Source: Jannaschia sp. Os4 (GTDB taxonomy: Bacteria > Pseudomonadota > Alphaproteobacteria > Rhodobacterales > Rhodobacteraceae). Taken from it: DNA of 64,000 nt. Where the stretch lies: positions 186,001 to 250,000 of the forward strand of contig NZ_JAFCAR010000005.1 of assembly GCF_016820245.1 (NCBI RefSeq). The letters are read 5' to 3'. How positions within the stretch are numbered: position 1 is the stretch's first letter; the number at the start of each line of letters is the position of its first letter. Position numbers and translations under genes: made by a program. The notes beneath the pieces are model-generated. The model did no database searches and was not told the origin of the DNA. It saw only the letters and a program-made list of their open reading frames with translations. Shown one piece after another: positions 14,691 to 23,056 of the stretch.

Positions 14691-16775
14691 ATGACGGGCC
14701 GTCCGGAACTCCTCTTCCCGCTCTTCGCCTCGGTGGAGACGCTGCCCGGAATCGGCCCGAAATCCGCGAAGGCGCTGGCGTCCTTGCGCGTCGCCACGCC
14801 GAAGGACCTGCTCTTCACGCTGCCCACCGGCGGCACCGACCGCACGCCCGTGGACAGCATCCGCGACGTCCCCCTGCCGGGCGTGGCTACCACCACCGTC
14901 ACCGTGGGCCGCCACATGGCGCCGCCCACGCGGCGCCAGCCCTACCGGGTCGAGGTGGAGGACGCGAAGACGACCTTCCAGCTGGTCTACTTCCGCGCCT
15001 CGGAGGACCACCTCCTCCGCCAGCTCCCGACCGGCGAGCGGCGCGTCGTCTCGGGCAAGGTCGAGCTCTACGACGGCCTCGCCCAGATGCCGCATCCCGA
15101 CCATGTCCTCACCGTCGGCGAGACGCTGCCCCCTTACGAGCCGATCTACCCGCTCGCCGCCGGCCTCACCCTGAAGGCCATGACGAAGGCGGCCCAGGGC
15201 GCCGTCGACCGCCTCCCCGACCTGCCCGAATGGGCCGACCCGCATCTCCTCGACCGCGAGGGGTGGCCCTCCTTCGGCGACGCCGTCCGCGCCGCCCACC
15301 ACCCCGAGGGCGCCAAGGACCTCTCGCCCGCCTCCGCCGCCCGCCGCCGCCTCGCCTACGACGAGGTGCTGGCCCACCAGCTCACCCTCGCGCTGGCCCG
15401 CGCGGGCGCGCGCAAGCGCCCCGGCCGCGCGACCGAGGGCACCGGCCGCCTGCAGGCCAAGGTCGCGGCCGCGCTCCCCTACACGCCCACCGGAGCCCAG
15501 CAGCGCGCCATCGCCGAGATCGCCGCCGACATGGCCCGCGACCGCCGCATGAACCGCCTGCTGCAAGGCGACGTCGGCTCCGGCAAGACGCTGGTGGCGC
15601 TCATGTCGCTGCTGATCGCGGTCGAGGCGGGGGGGCAGGGCGCCCTCATGGCGCCCACCGAGATCCTCGCGCGCCAGCACGAGGAGGGCCTGCGCCCCTT
15701 GGCCGAGGAGGCGGGCGTCGTGCTGGCGCTGCTGACCGGACGGGACAAGGGCCGCGAGCGGCAGGCCAAGCTCGACGCGCTCGCGCGCGGCGACATCCAC
15801 ATCCTCGTGGGCACTCACGCGGTGTTCCAGCGCGACGTGCAGTTCGCCGACCTCCGCCTCGCCATCGTGGACGAGCAGCACCGCTTCGGCGTCCGCCAGC
15901 GGATGCTGCTGGGTGAGAAGGCGCAGGCGGCGGACGTCCTCGTGATGACCGCCACGCCCATCCCGCGCTCCCTCGCGCTGGCGCAATACGGCGACATGGA
16001 CCTCTCCGTGCTGGACGAGAAGCCGCCGGGCCGCACGCCCGTCACCACCTCCACCGTGCCCGTCGGCCGCATGGACCAAGTGATCGCGCGCCTCCAGTCC
16101 GCCGTGGCCGAGGGGCGGCAGGCCTACTGGGTCTGCCCGCTGGTCGAGGAGTCCGAGGTCGTCGACACCACCTCCGCCGAGGAGCGGTTCCGCTCCCTGC
16201 GCGCTGCCTTCCCCGAAGGCACGGTCGAGCTGGTCCACGGCCAGATGCCACCTTCGCAGAAGGACGCCGCGATGGCCCGCTTCGTCGCGGGCGACGCCAA
16301 GGTGCTGGTGGCGACCACGGTCATCGAGGTGGGCGTCAACGTCCCCAACGCCTCCATCATGGTGATCGAGCGCGCCGAGACCTTCGGCCTCGCCCAGCTC
16401 CATCAGCTGCGCGGTCGCGTGGGCCGGGGGTCGGAGAAGTCCACCTGCCTGCTGCTCTACAAGGCCCCCTTGGGCGAGGCCGCCGAGGCCCGCCTGCGCA
16501 TCCTGCGCGAATCGGAGGACGGCTTCCGCATCTCCGAGGAGGACCTCGCGCTCCGCGGCGCGGGCGACGTCATCGGCACCGCCCAGTCCGGGCTGCCACG
16601 CTTCCGCGTCGCCGACCTCGAACGCCAAGCCGACCTCATGGCCATCGCACAGGACGACGCCCGCGCGCTGCTCGCCGCCGACCCCTCCCTCGACTCGGAG
16701 CGGGGCCGCGCGGCGCGCCTCCTCCTCTGGCTGACCGAGCAGGATCGCGCCCTGAAGCTCCTCGACGTCGGCTGA
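14691..16775 (+). CDS. recG: ATP-dependent DNA helicase RecG
   Basis: Branch-migrating helicase for stalled forks and Holliday junctions; 694 residues, full length. N-terminal wedge/OB region with LPGIGPKSAKAL near residue 18, then helicase motif I GDVGSGKT (293-300), motif Ia APTEILARQH, motif II DEQH (394-397), motif III MTATPIPRSLAL, and the C-terminal motifs ATTVIEVGVNVP and QLRGRVGRG, all standard for RecG. It starts 55 nt after the TetR gene, without an obvious Shine-Dalgarno sequence. A LexA-like box lies about 100 nt after its end, belonging to the next gene. Confidence 0.96.
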   Translation: MTGRPELLFPLFASVETLPGIGPKSAKALASLRVATPKDLLFTLPTGGTDRTPVDSIRDVPLPGVATTTVTVGRHMAPPTRRQPYRVEVEDAKTTFQLVYFRASEDHLLRQLPTGERRVVSGKVELYDGLAQMPHPDHVLTVGETLPPYEPIYPLAAGLTLKAMTKAAQGAVDRLPDLPEWADPHLLDREGWPSFGDAVRAAHHPEGAKDLSPASAARRRLAYDEVLAHQLTLALARAGARKRPGRATEGTGRLQAKVAAALPYTPTGAQQRAIAEIAADMARDRRMNRLLQGDVGSGKTLVALMSLLIAVEAGGQGALMAPTEILARQHEEGLRPLAEEAGVVLALLTGRDKGRERQAKLDALARGDIHILVGTHAVFQRDVQFADLRLAIVDEQHRFGVRQRMLLGEKAQAADVLVMTATPIPRSLALAQYGDMDLSVLDEKPPGRTPVTTSTVPVGRMDQVIARLQSAVAEGRQAYWVCPLVEESEVVDTTSAEERFRSLRAAFPEGTVELVHGQMPPSQKDAAMARFVAGDAKVLVATTVIEVGVNVPNASIMVIERAETFGLAQLHQLRGRVGRGSEKSTCLLLYKAPLGEAAEARLRILRESEDGFRISEEDLALRGAGDVIGTAQSGLPRFRVADLERQADLMAIAQDDARALLAADPSLDSERGRAARLLLWLTEQDRALKLLDVG

Positions 16776-16879
16776 GCGATGGCGCCCGCATGCACGGGGG
16801 AGGTCTGCGATCGCCGGCCCCATGCCATCCTGACGCGGACCGGGCTCCGGGAGGTCCGCGTTCCGAAAAGTTCACGGAT

Positions 16880-16894
16880 GTTCTCATAAAGTTC
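16880..16894. promoter_or_regulatory. Candidate LexA box (GTTC-N7-GTTC)
   Basis: GTTC TCATAAA GTTC at 16880-16894 is an exact match to the direct-repeat box described for LexA of Rhodobacter and other alphaproteobacteria (GTTCN7GTTC). A further GTTC lies 6 nt upstream (16870). The central CATAAA could serve as a -10 element. It stands 60 nt before the 59-codon gene at 16954, in the only AT-richer part of the recG-downstream gap. The motif has only 8 fixed bases, so about one chance hit per strand per 64 kb is expected; position is what makes it interesting. Confidence 0.5.
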
Positions 16895-16953
16895 TGGACA
16901 GGAGGGGGGAGGGTATGAGAACGAACGGGCAACGAGCAAGAAGGAGGCCAACG

Positions 16954-17133
16954 ATGCCCCACACCGATCGCACCGCCCCGTACCGCGTCATTCTGCGGTC
17001 GACGCCCACCTCCCGCGCCACGATGCGCGCCCGCCGGGCGCTGACGTCGGAGCCGGTGGCCGACGTTCTCGGCGGCGCGTGGCTCGTGACCCTGATCCTC
17101 GCGCTGTTCCAGCTGCCGGGCGTCCTCGCCTGA
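16954..17133 (+). CDS. Small single-helix membrane protein behind a LexA-like box
   Basis: A 59-residue protein: an Arg-rich N-terminal half (MPHTDRTAPYRVILRSTPTS, then RATMRARRAL) and one C-terminal hydrophobic helix (VLGGAWLVTLILALFQLPGV). AAGGAGG at 16940-16946 lies 7 nt before the ATG at 16954, which I prefer to the ATG at 16915. No family recognised. The promoter region carries GTTC-N7-GTTC, so SOS control is possible. Caulobacter SidA is a precedent for a tiny SOS-induced membrane protein that inhibits division, but no sequence similarity is claimed. A terminator follows at 17260-17295. Confidence 0.55.
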   Translation: MPHTDRTAPYRVILRSTPTSRATMRARRALTSEPVADVLGGAWLVTLILALFQLPGVLA

Positions 17134-17259
17134 CCTGACGGCCGCGCTCAACCCTCACTGCCCGCGACTCTCATCCGCGCCGTCACGGCGCACCCGCGTC
17201 GTTCCCTGTCCCGGGACGGCGCGGAGCGGACACTGCCCGACCGAGAGACGCCACTCGAC

Positions 17260-17295
17260 CGCCGCCGCCGTCCCCACGGCGCGCGGCGGTTTTTT
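17260..17295 (+). terminator. Rho-independent terminator
   Basis: A GC-rich stem (CCGCCG...CGGCGG, with an inner CGCCG/CGGCG around TCCCCA) followed directly by TTTTTT at 17290-17295. It would end transcripts of the small membrane-protein gene at 16954. It lies 4 nt before the stop of the convergent arginase gene. Confidence 0.75.
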
Positions 17296-17298
17296 CCG

Positions 17299-18195
17299 TC
17301 AGGTCGGGCGATCCAGCACCGTCTTGCCGAAGAGCGACGCCACCAGGTCCACCAAGAGGGTCGCCGTCCGGCCCCGCTCGTCCAGCATCGGGTTCAGCTC
17401 GGCCACGTCGAGCGAGGTCACCAGCCCCGAATCGCACAGCATCTCCATGACGAGATGCGCCTCGCGGAAGGTCGCCCCGCCGGGCACCGTCGTGCCCACG
17501 GCGGGCGCGATGGCCGGGTCGAGGAAGTCGACGTCGAACGACACGTGCAGGTCGGCCCCCGCCGCCCGCGCCCGGTCCAAGGCCGCCGCCACCGGCGCCC
17601 GCACCCCGTCCTCGTCGATGGCCCGCATGTCGTGCACCACCACGCCCGCCGCGCGCAGCCGCGCGCGCTCGGCTGGGTCGACGGAGCGCAGCCCGAGCAT
17701 CGTGACGTCGCCCCCGTCCACCGCCGCGGGGAGCGCCGGGAAGGCGTCGAACCCCGGCTGGCCGGTGAAGTAGGCCGCGGGCGTCCCGTGCAGGTTCCCG
17801 CTCTCGGTCGAGGCGAGGTCGTGGAAGTCGCTGTGCGCGTCGAGCCACAGCACGTGCAGCGGACGCCCCCGCCGCGCCGCCCGCGCCGCCATGGCGGGCA
17901 CCGAGCCGGCCGCCATCAGGTGGTCGCCCCCCAGCACCACGGGCACCCCGTCGCCGAAGTCTTGGGCGTGGGCGGCGGCGATCCATCCGGCGCACTCGCG
18001 CAGGTCGTGGATCGCCGGGTTCGGATGCGCCGCGTCCGAGGGCAGGGGGCGCAGGTCGCCGCGGTCCGTCACCGCGTGCCCCAGCCCGGCGAGCGCCGCC
18101 TCCAGCCCCGCCACGCGCAGCGCGCCCGCCCCGAGGGCGCAGCCGCGCCGTCCCGCGCCCGCGTCGACGGGCAATCCGATCAGATCGAGTTCCAT
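17299..18195 (-). CDS. rocF: Arginase
   Basis: Manganese enzyme splitting L-arginine into ornithine and urea; 298 residues, the usual arginase length. Ureohydrolase motifs are complete: GGDH (89-92), DAHSDFH (119-125) and SFDVDFLDP (D221, D223). The residue pattern NLHGTPAAYF near 134 is typical of arginases rather than agmatinases. The gene is divergent from an Lrp/AsnC regulator gene (18291), a common arrangement in alphaproteobacteria where the Lrp-type protein responds to arginine or ornithine. ATG at 18195. Confidence 0.93.
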   Translation of the reverse strand: MELDLIGLPVDAGAGRRGCALGAGALRVAGLEAALAGLGHAVTDRGDLRPLPSDAAHPNPAIHDLRECAGWIAAAHAQDFGDGVPVVLGGDHLMAAGSVPAMAARAARRGRPLHVLWLDAHSDFHDLASTESGNLHGTPAAYFTGQPGFDAFPALPAAVDGGDVTMLGLRSVDPAERARLRAAGVVVHDMRAIDEDGVRAPVAAALDRARAAGADLHVSFDVDFLDPAIAPAVGTTVPGGATFREAHLVMEMLCDSGLVTSLDVAELNPMLDERGRTATLLVDLVASLFGKTVLDRPT

Positions 18196-18223
18196 GCCCC
18201 GTGCTACCGCGCGATCCGCGCGG

Positions 18224-18253
18224 TTGCGAACCGGACGGAGGGGGCGATACGGT
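18224..18253 (+). promoter_or_regulatory. Possible promoter for the Lrp/AsnC gene
   Basis: TTGCGA (18224-18229) and TACGGT (18248-18253) are spaced 18 nt apart in the 95-nt arginase-Lrp gap and read toward the Lrp gene. Assigned by eye and weak at -10. No clear dyad for Lrp itself is visible. Confidence 0.35.
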
Positions 18254-18290
18254 CCCTCGACCGGACGGACCGACGGCGGGGACCGCGCAG

Positions 18291-18719
18291 ATGGACGACA
18301 CCGACGCCCGCATGATCGCGCTCCTGCGCCGCGACGGGCGCATCCCCGTGGCCAAGCTCGCCGCCGAGATCGGCTTGGGCCGCGCGGCCACGGCCGCCCG
18401 CTTGGAGCGCCTGCGCCGCGAGGGGCCGATCACCGGGTTCACCGCGGTGCTCGCCGAGGACGTGGCGCCCCTTCCGGTGCAGGGCGTGATGACGCTGTCC
18501 ATCGAAGGCCCCCGCACGGCGGAGGTCGTCTCCGCCCTCGACCGCCTGCCCGAGGTCCGCACGATCCACACCACGAACGGGCGCTGGGACCTCGTCTGCG
18601 AACTCGGGTGCCGCTCCCTCGCCGACCTCGACGCGGCGCTGCGCCGGATCCGGCTGATCCGCGGCGTCGCCAACAGCGAGACGTCGCTCTACCTCACGAC
18701 CAAGCGGTCGAGCGGCTAG
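18291..18719 (+). CDS. Lrp/AsnC family transcriptional regulator
   Basis: A 142-residue regulator: N-terminal winged helix (DDTDARMIALLRRDGRIPVA through AATAARLERLRREGPITGF) and C-terminal RAM/AsnC ligand domain with VRTIHTTNGRWDLVCEL. The start at 18291 gives the standard N terminus; an in-frame ATG at 18201 would add 30 residues without homology. Divergent from arginase, so it most likely activates or represses arginase in response to arginine or a product. It ends tail-to-tail with the HAD gene, the two stops overlapping (18716-18719). Confidence 0.88.
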   Translation: MDDTDARMIALLRRDGRIPVAKLAAEIGLGRAATAARLERLRREGPITGFTAVLAEDVAPLPVQGVMTLSIEGPRTAEVVSALDRLPEVRTIHTTNGRWDLVCELGCRSLADLDAALRRIRLIRGVANSETSLYLTTKRSSG

Positions 18720-19360
18720 ATCCGCCCTCGCGCGACGCGGCGTAGGAACCCCGTCAGGTCCGACGTCCCGAAGCGGACATGCGGGGCCGCGGCCGGCGAT
18801 CCGGCGACGTGGACCGTCGCCATCCCCCGCGCGTGGGGCACCACGAGGTTGCGCGCCGTGTCCTCGAACATCGCCGACCGCGCGGGGTCCAGCCCGTCCA
18901 GCGCCCAGACGGCCTCGTAGTTCTCCGCCTGCGGCTTGGGCACGTGGGCGCCGTGCTCGACCCCCCACACCGCGTCCCACAGGCCCGACAGGCCCCGCGC
19001 CGCCAGCACCCGCTCGGCGTAGTCCGCCGTCCCGTTGGTGTGGATCACCCGCCGTCCCGGAAGGTCCGCCAGCGCCGCGCGCAGCCCCGGGTCGGGGTCG
19101 AGCACCGAGACGTCGATCTCGTGCACGTCGCGCAGGAACGGGTCCGGATCGACCCCGTGCTCCTCCATCAGGCCGGCCAGGGTCGTGCCGTGCCGCTCCC
19201 ACCACGAACGGCGCAGCCGGTCCGCCTCGGCCTCCGTCACGCCGAGCAGGTCCACGATCCACCGGCCCATCCGCGCCTCGATCTGGGGGAAGAGCGGGGT
19301 GGAGGGCGGGTAGAGCGTCTCGTCGAGGTCGAAGACCCACGTGGCGACATGGTCGAGCAT
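18716..19360 (-). CDS. HAD hydrolase, pyrimidine 5'-nucleotidase type
   Basis: A 214-residue haloacid-dehalogenase-fold phosphatase. Motif I FDLDETLYPP (about 9-18) with the LYPP extension and the downstream IHTNGTADYAERVL and VPKPQAENYE segments are typical of the SDT1/pyrimidine 5'-nucleotidase branch. Motif IV is MFEDTARNL. Likely role: dephosphorylation of UMP, CMP or modified pyrimidine nucleotides. Start ATG 19360 fits the family; the longer in-frame reading runs through the palindrome at 19382-19409. It is divergent from a GntR gene and convergent with the Lrp gene. Confidence 0.85.
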   Translation of the reverse strand: MLDHVATWVFDLDETLYPPSTPLFPQIEARMGRWIVDLLGVTEAEADRLRRSWWERHGTTLAGLMEEHGVDPDPFLRDVHEIDVSVLDPDPGLRAALADLPGRRVIHTNGTADYAERVLAARGLSGLWDAVWGVEHGAHVPKPQAENYEAVWALDGLDPARSAMFEDTARNLVVPHARGMATVHVAGSPAAAPHVRFGTSDLTGFLRRVARGRI

Positions 19361-19381
19361 GGGGCGCGCCCTATCGCCCGC

Positions 19382-19409
19382 GCGCATTTTCTTCACCAAG
19401 AAAATGCGC
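19382..19409. promoter_or_regulatory. Perfect 12-bp inverted repeat in HAD/GntR divergent gap
   Basis: GCGCATTTTCTT (19382-19393), CACC, AAGAAAATGCGC (19398-19409). It is AT-rich inside a GC-rich region and lies in the 61-nt gap between the HAD start (19360) and the GntR start (19422), so an operator for the GntR protein is plausible. Similar TTTTCTT/AAGAAAA palindromes occur as dispersed repeats in Rhodobacteraceae, the alternative explanation. Confidence 0.6.
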
Positions 19410-19421
19410 CAAACCGCGGCC

Positions 19422-20048
19422 ATGCAGACGACCAAGGACGCCACCGCCCTGATCCTCGACGCGCTCGACCGGGGCATCTACCGCCCCGGCGACCGGCTGG
19501 TGGAGTCGGAACTGGCCGACCGGCTCGGCGTGTCCCGCACCCCGGTGCGCGAGGCCCTGCAGCGGCTGGAGACCCAAGGCCTGCTCGCCCGCGACGGGCG
19601 CTCCCTCGTGGTGGCCGCGCTGGACCGGGACCAGACGGCGGAGCTCTACGCGGTGCGCTCCGAGCTGGAGGGGCTGGCCGCGCGCCTCGCGGCCAAGCAC
19701 GCGGCCGAGGAGGAGGTGCGCGTGCTCGTCGCCATGGTCGAGGAGGACCGCGCCCTCGTCGGCGACCCGCAGGCGATGGCGCGCGCCAACCGCCGCTTCC
19801 ACAAGCAGATCCACCTCGCGAGCCACAACCGCTACCTCGTGCAGCAACTGGGGCTGGTCTACCGCTCCATGACGCTCATGGCCGAGACGTCGCTGGCGGC
19901 CGAGGGCCGCACGGGCACCGCGCTCGACGAGCACGCCGCCATCGTCGAGGCCATTGCGGCGGGCGACGGCGCGGCGGCCTCGGCGGCCCTGAAGGACCAC
20001 CTGAGCCGGGCCTTCGAGGTGCGCCTGCGGCAGGAGGCGCGGGGCTAG
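19422..20048 (+). CDS. GntR family regulator, FadR-type
   Basis: A 208-residue regulator. N-terminal winged helix: GIYRPGDRLVESELADRLGV with SRTPVREALQRLETQGLL, the GntR signature. The C-terminal FCD domain has metal-site-like residues in ANRRFHKQIHLASHN and DEHAAIVEAI, as in carboxylate-sensing members. I take ATG 19422; the in-frame ATG at 19404 lies inside the palindrome. The regulated genes and effector cannot be read from sequence; the divergent HAD phosphatase gene is the nearest candidate. Its stop overlaps the convergent glycosyltransferase stop by 4 nt. Confidence 0.87.
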   Translation: MQTTKDATALILDALDRGIYRPGDRLVESELADRLGVSRTPVREALQRLETQGLLARDGRSLVVAALDRDQTAELYAVRSELEGLAARLAAKHAAEEEVRVLVAMVEEDRALVGDPQAMARANRRFHKQIHLASHNRYLVQQLGLVYRSMTLMAETSLAAEGRTGTALDEHAAIVEAIAAGDGAAASAALKDHLSRAFEVRLRQEARG

Positions 20049-21685
20049 GCCTCCGTCCGGCGGGGGGGCGTCGCGGGGCGGGCCTCCTCGTCGGTCACGC
20101 CCCCGAACCGCCCGTGCGCCGTCTTGTCCCAGTGGAACGGCGCCGCGACCAGCTCCCACATCGCCTTGACCACCGCGACGGACGCCAGGGCGAAATAGGG
20201 CTCCGTCAGCGCCACCCACCACCGCAGGCTCCGATGCTCCGGCGCGCGGAGCGCGTAGAGCGACAGGCCCATCACGCAGAGCGTCAGGCCCATCGGGACG
20301 GCGGCCAGCCACGCGTCCGCCTCGGGTGGCAGCCATGCCCGCGCCGGATGCGGCAGGCCGAACGGGATCACCGCCAGCGTCCACAGCACCGGCATCAGCA
20401 GCGCGTTCGCGACCGCCCCGAGGAAGAGCAGGTGCATCCCGAGGAACCGCTTGGTGCCGAGGTCGCGCCAGAGCGCCACGGGGCGCCGCGCGTGCATGGC
20501 CCACGTCATCACGTAGCCCTTCATCCAGCGCGAGCGCTGCCGCACCCAAGGGCCGGGCGCGGCGTTCGCCTCCTCCAGCGTGACGGTCTCGATCACCTCC
20601 GTCCGATAGCCCGCCCGCGCGAGGCGCACGCCCAGTTCCGCGTCCTCGGTGACGTTGTGCGCGTCCCAGCCGCCCACCGCCTCCAAGGCCGCGCGCCGGA
20701 AGAACAGCGTCGTTCCCCCCAGCGGGATCACCAGTCCCAGCCGCGCCAGCCCCGGCAGCACGAGGCGGAACCAGCCTGCGTATTCGATGGCGAAGCAGCG
20801 CGACATCCAGTTGCGCCCGGCGTTGTAGTAGTCGAGCAGCCCCTGCAGGCAGGCCACCTCGGGCGGGGCGGCGGCCATGCGGGCAGCGACGCGGCGCAGC
20901 TGGTCGGGCGCGGGCGCGTCCTCGGCGTCGTAGACCCCGACGATCTCGCCGCGGGCGAAGGGCAGGGCGTAGTTCATCGCCCGCGGCTTGGTGCGCGGAT
21001 GCCCGTCGGGCACCACGAGGCAGCGGAACGGCAGGGGCGGGTCCGCCGCCCGCAGGGCGGCGACGGTGGACGTGTCCCACGCCTCCGCCAGCACGATCAC
21101 GTCGAGGCGGTCCGGCGGGTAGTCGAGCCGTGCGAGACGGCGCAGGAGGTCGGGGACGATGGCGGCCTCGTCGGCAACGGGGACGAGCAGCGTGATCACC
21201 GGCGGGTCCGGGGGCAGCGGCGCGGTCGGCGGCGCCCCGCGCGCGCGTAGGAGCGCGAGCAGGGCCATCGTCCGCAGAGCGAGGTTCGCGGCCACCGCGG
21301 CGAAGGCCGCGACCATCAGCGCCCGCACCGTCGGCCCGAAGGCCAGGACCAGCGCCGTGGCGAGTGCGCCCGCCATCCCGGCGAGGACGGCCGCCGCGAC
21401 CTGCGGGCGCCATGTGCGGCAGGAGATCGCCTCGGGCGCGCGGGCCTCGGCCCGGCGGGCGAGCGCGTCGCCATGCCGGCGCGCGAGCTCCGCGTCGAAG
21501 GCGTCCGGCGTCACGAGCCGCGGCGTGGGATGCCAGAACCGGCAGGGCAGCCGGAAGGGGCGGTCCGACATCACCCGATCTCCAAGCGGGAGGGCGCGGT
21601 GGGCCAAGGCGTCGTCCAGACTCACCGCGACGCCCCCGCCCTTCGCGGCCGGGGCCGGGGGCGACTCGTCGGTGAGGTCTCGCAT
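20045..21685 (-). CDS. Membrane glycosyltransferase family 2
   Basis: A 546-residue inner-membrane processive-type glycosyltransferase. Two hydrophobic helices at about 95-145 precede the catalytic domain: ITLLVPVADEAAIVPDLL, VYDAEDAP (D-x-D-like), TEDAELGVRLARAG (catalytic acid region) and QRSRWMKG (the Q-x-x-R-W motif), then further helices in the last 140 residues. This is the cellulose/hyaluronan-synthase-like layout. The hydrophilic N-terminal 90 residues resemble the regulatory or GSPII_E-like region seen in some members; I could not confirm that. Product unknown. It appears monocistronic. Confidence 0.85.
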   Translation of the reverse strand: MRDLTDESPPAPAAKGGGVAVSLDDALAHRALPLGDRVMSDRPFRLPCRFWHPTPRLVTPDAFDAELARRHGDALARRAEARAPEAISCRTWRPQVAAAVLAGMAGALATALVLAFGPTVRALMVAAFAAVAANLALRTMALLALLRARGAPPTAPLPPDPPVITLLVPVADEAAIVPDLLRRLARLDYPPDRLDVIVLAEAWDTSTVAALRAADPPLPFRCLVVPDGHPRTKPRAMNYALPFARGEIVGVYDAEDAPAPDQLRRVAARMAAAPPEVACLQGLLDYYNAGRNWMSRCFAIEYAGWFRLVLPGLARLGLVIPLGGTTLFFRRAALEAVGGWDAHNVTEDAELGVRLARAGYRTEVIETVTLEEANAAPGPWVRQRSRWMKGYVMTWAMHARRPVALWRDLGTKRFLGMHLLFLGAVANALLMPVLWTLAVIPFGLPHPARAWLPPEADAWLAAVPMGLTLCVMGLSLYALRAPEHRSLRWWVALTEPYFALASVAVVKAMWELVAAPFHWDKTAHGRFGGVTDEEARPATPPRRTEA

Positions 21686-21740
21686 CGGGCCCTTTCCCGT
21701 GGACGGGGACGAGGGCTAGCGCGCGCGCGTTAACGGCGGG

Positions 21741-22892
21741 TTAACCTCCCTTGCGGGCGTCCATCGCGGCGGCGAAGTCGTCGAAGAGGTATGCGCTGTC
21801 ATGCGGCCCCGGCGACGCCTCGGGGTGGTACTGAACGCTGAACACCGGCTTGCCCGACAGGCGGATGCCGCAGTTCGACCCGTCGAAGAGCGACACGTGC
21901 GTCTCCTCCACGCCCTGGGGCAGGGTCTGCGCGTCGACGGTGAAGCCGTGGTTCATCGACGTGATCTCGACCTTGCCGTCGCCGTGGCGCTTCACCGGAT
22001 GGTTCGCGCCGTGGTGGCCGTGGTTCATCTTCACGGTCTTTGCGCCCAAGGCCATCGCTAGCATCTGGTGCCCGAGGCAGATGCCGAAGACCGGCAGCCC
22101 GTCGTCGACCAGCGCGCGGATCGTCGGCACCGCGTAGTCGCCCGTCGCCGCCGGGTCGCCCGGCCCGTTCGACAGGAACACCCCGTCGGGGGCTAGCGCG
22201 CGTACGTCCTCGGCGGTGGCCGTCGCGGGCAGGACCGTCACGTCGCAGCCGACATGGGCGAGGGAGCGCAGGATGTTGCGCTTCGCCCCGTAGTCGATGG
22301 CGACGACCTTGTGGCGCGGCGCCGTCTGCTCGCCGTAGCCCTCGCCCCATGCCCACTTGGTCTCGGTCCAGCGGTAGGACTGCGCCGTCGTCACCTCGCG
22401 GGCGAGGTCCATCCCCTCCAGCCCCGCGAAGCCCCGCGCCTCGGCCACCAGCGTCTCTAGGTCGAACTTGCCCTCCGGGTCGTGGGCCAGCGCCACGTGC
22501 GGCGCGCCCTGCTGGCGGATCGCGCGGGTCAGGCGCCGCGTGTCCACGCCGCCGATCCCGATCCGCCCCCGCGCCGCCAGCCAGTCCGACAAGTCCCGCG
22601 TCGCACGCCAGTTGGACGGCTCGGTCGGGTCCCACTTCACCACCATGCCGCGTGCCACCGGGTCCGCGGTCTCGTCGTCCTCGGGGTTCACGCCGACGTT
22701 GCCGATATGCGGGAAGGTGAAGGTTACGACCTGCCCGGCGTAGGACGGATCGGTCATGATCTCCTGATAGCCGGTCATCGCGGTGTTGAAGACCAGCTCG
22801 GCGGTCGTCGTCCCCGTCGCGCCGAAGCCGCGCCCGTGGAACACCGTGCCATCGGCGAGGACGAGGCAGGCGGTCGGGTGGGACTCGGTCAT
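21741..22892 (-). CDS. carA: Carbamoyl-phosphate synthase small subunit
   Basis: Glutamine amidotransferase subunit supplying ammonia to CarB for carbamoyl phosphate (arginine and pyrimidine synthesis); 383 residues. N-terminal DGTVFHGRGFGATG and NTAMTGYQEIMTDPSYAGQ are typical of CarA; the class I amidotransferase triad is in FGICLGHQM (cysteine) and VQYHPEASPGP (histidine, glutamate). ATG at 22892 gives the family N terminus. carB is not in the window. The gene is divergent from yqeY with two back-to-back promoter-like sequences between them. Confidence 0.95.
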   Translation of the reverse strand: MTESHPTACLVLADGTVFHGRGFGATGTTTAELVFNTAMTGYQEIMTDPSYAGQVVTFTFPHIGNVGVNPEDDETADPVARGMVVKWDPTEPSNWRATRDLSDWLAARGRIGIGGVDTRRLTRAIRQQGAPHVALAHDPEGKFDLETLVAEARGFAGLEGMDLAREVTTAQSYRWTETKWAWGEGYGEQTAPRHKVVAIDYGAKRNILRSLAHVGCDVTVLPATATAEDVRALAPDGVFLSNGPGDPAATGDYAVPTIRALVDDGLPVFGICLGHQMLAMALGAKTVKMNHGHHGANHPVKRHGDGKVEITSMNHGFTVDAQTLPQGVEETHVSLFDGSNCGIRLSGKPVFSVQYHPEASPGPHDSAYLFDDFAAAMDARKGG

Positions 22893-22927
22893 GGGAGCGC
22901 TCCGGGCGTATGGCGGCAAACGGCAGC

Positions 22928-22956
22928 CGCGTAGCGGGGCGGGACGGGGGGCGCAA
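22928..22956 (-). promoter_or_regulatory. Probable carA promoter
   Basis: On the minus strand TTGCGC (22951-22956) and TACGCG (22928-22933) are separated by 17 nt, 36 nt from the carA start codon. Assigned by eye from spacing and the -35 match. Confidence 0.45.
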
Positions 22957-22979
22957 GGTGGCGCGCGGCGCGGGCGGTG

Positions 22980-23011
22980 CCGTTGAACGTGCCCCCGCGC
23001 GGGGCTAGATG
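22980..23011 (+). promoter_or_regulatory. Probable yqeY promoter
   Basis: CCGTTGAAC with TTGAAC (22983-22988), 17 nt, TAGATG (23006-23011). It shares CCGTTG-N19-CTAGA with sequences before the genes at 37930 and 39143, and CCGTTG-N19-ATAGA before ctaD, at identical spacing. The start codon is at 23057. Confidence 0.55.
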
Positions 23012-23056
23012 GCCTGTTCGGCCGCCGATGGCGCGGCCCCATGGAAGGACTTCGAC

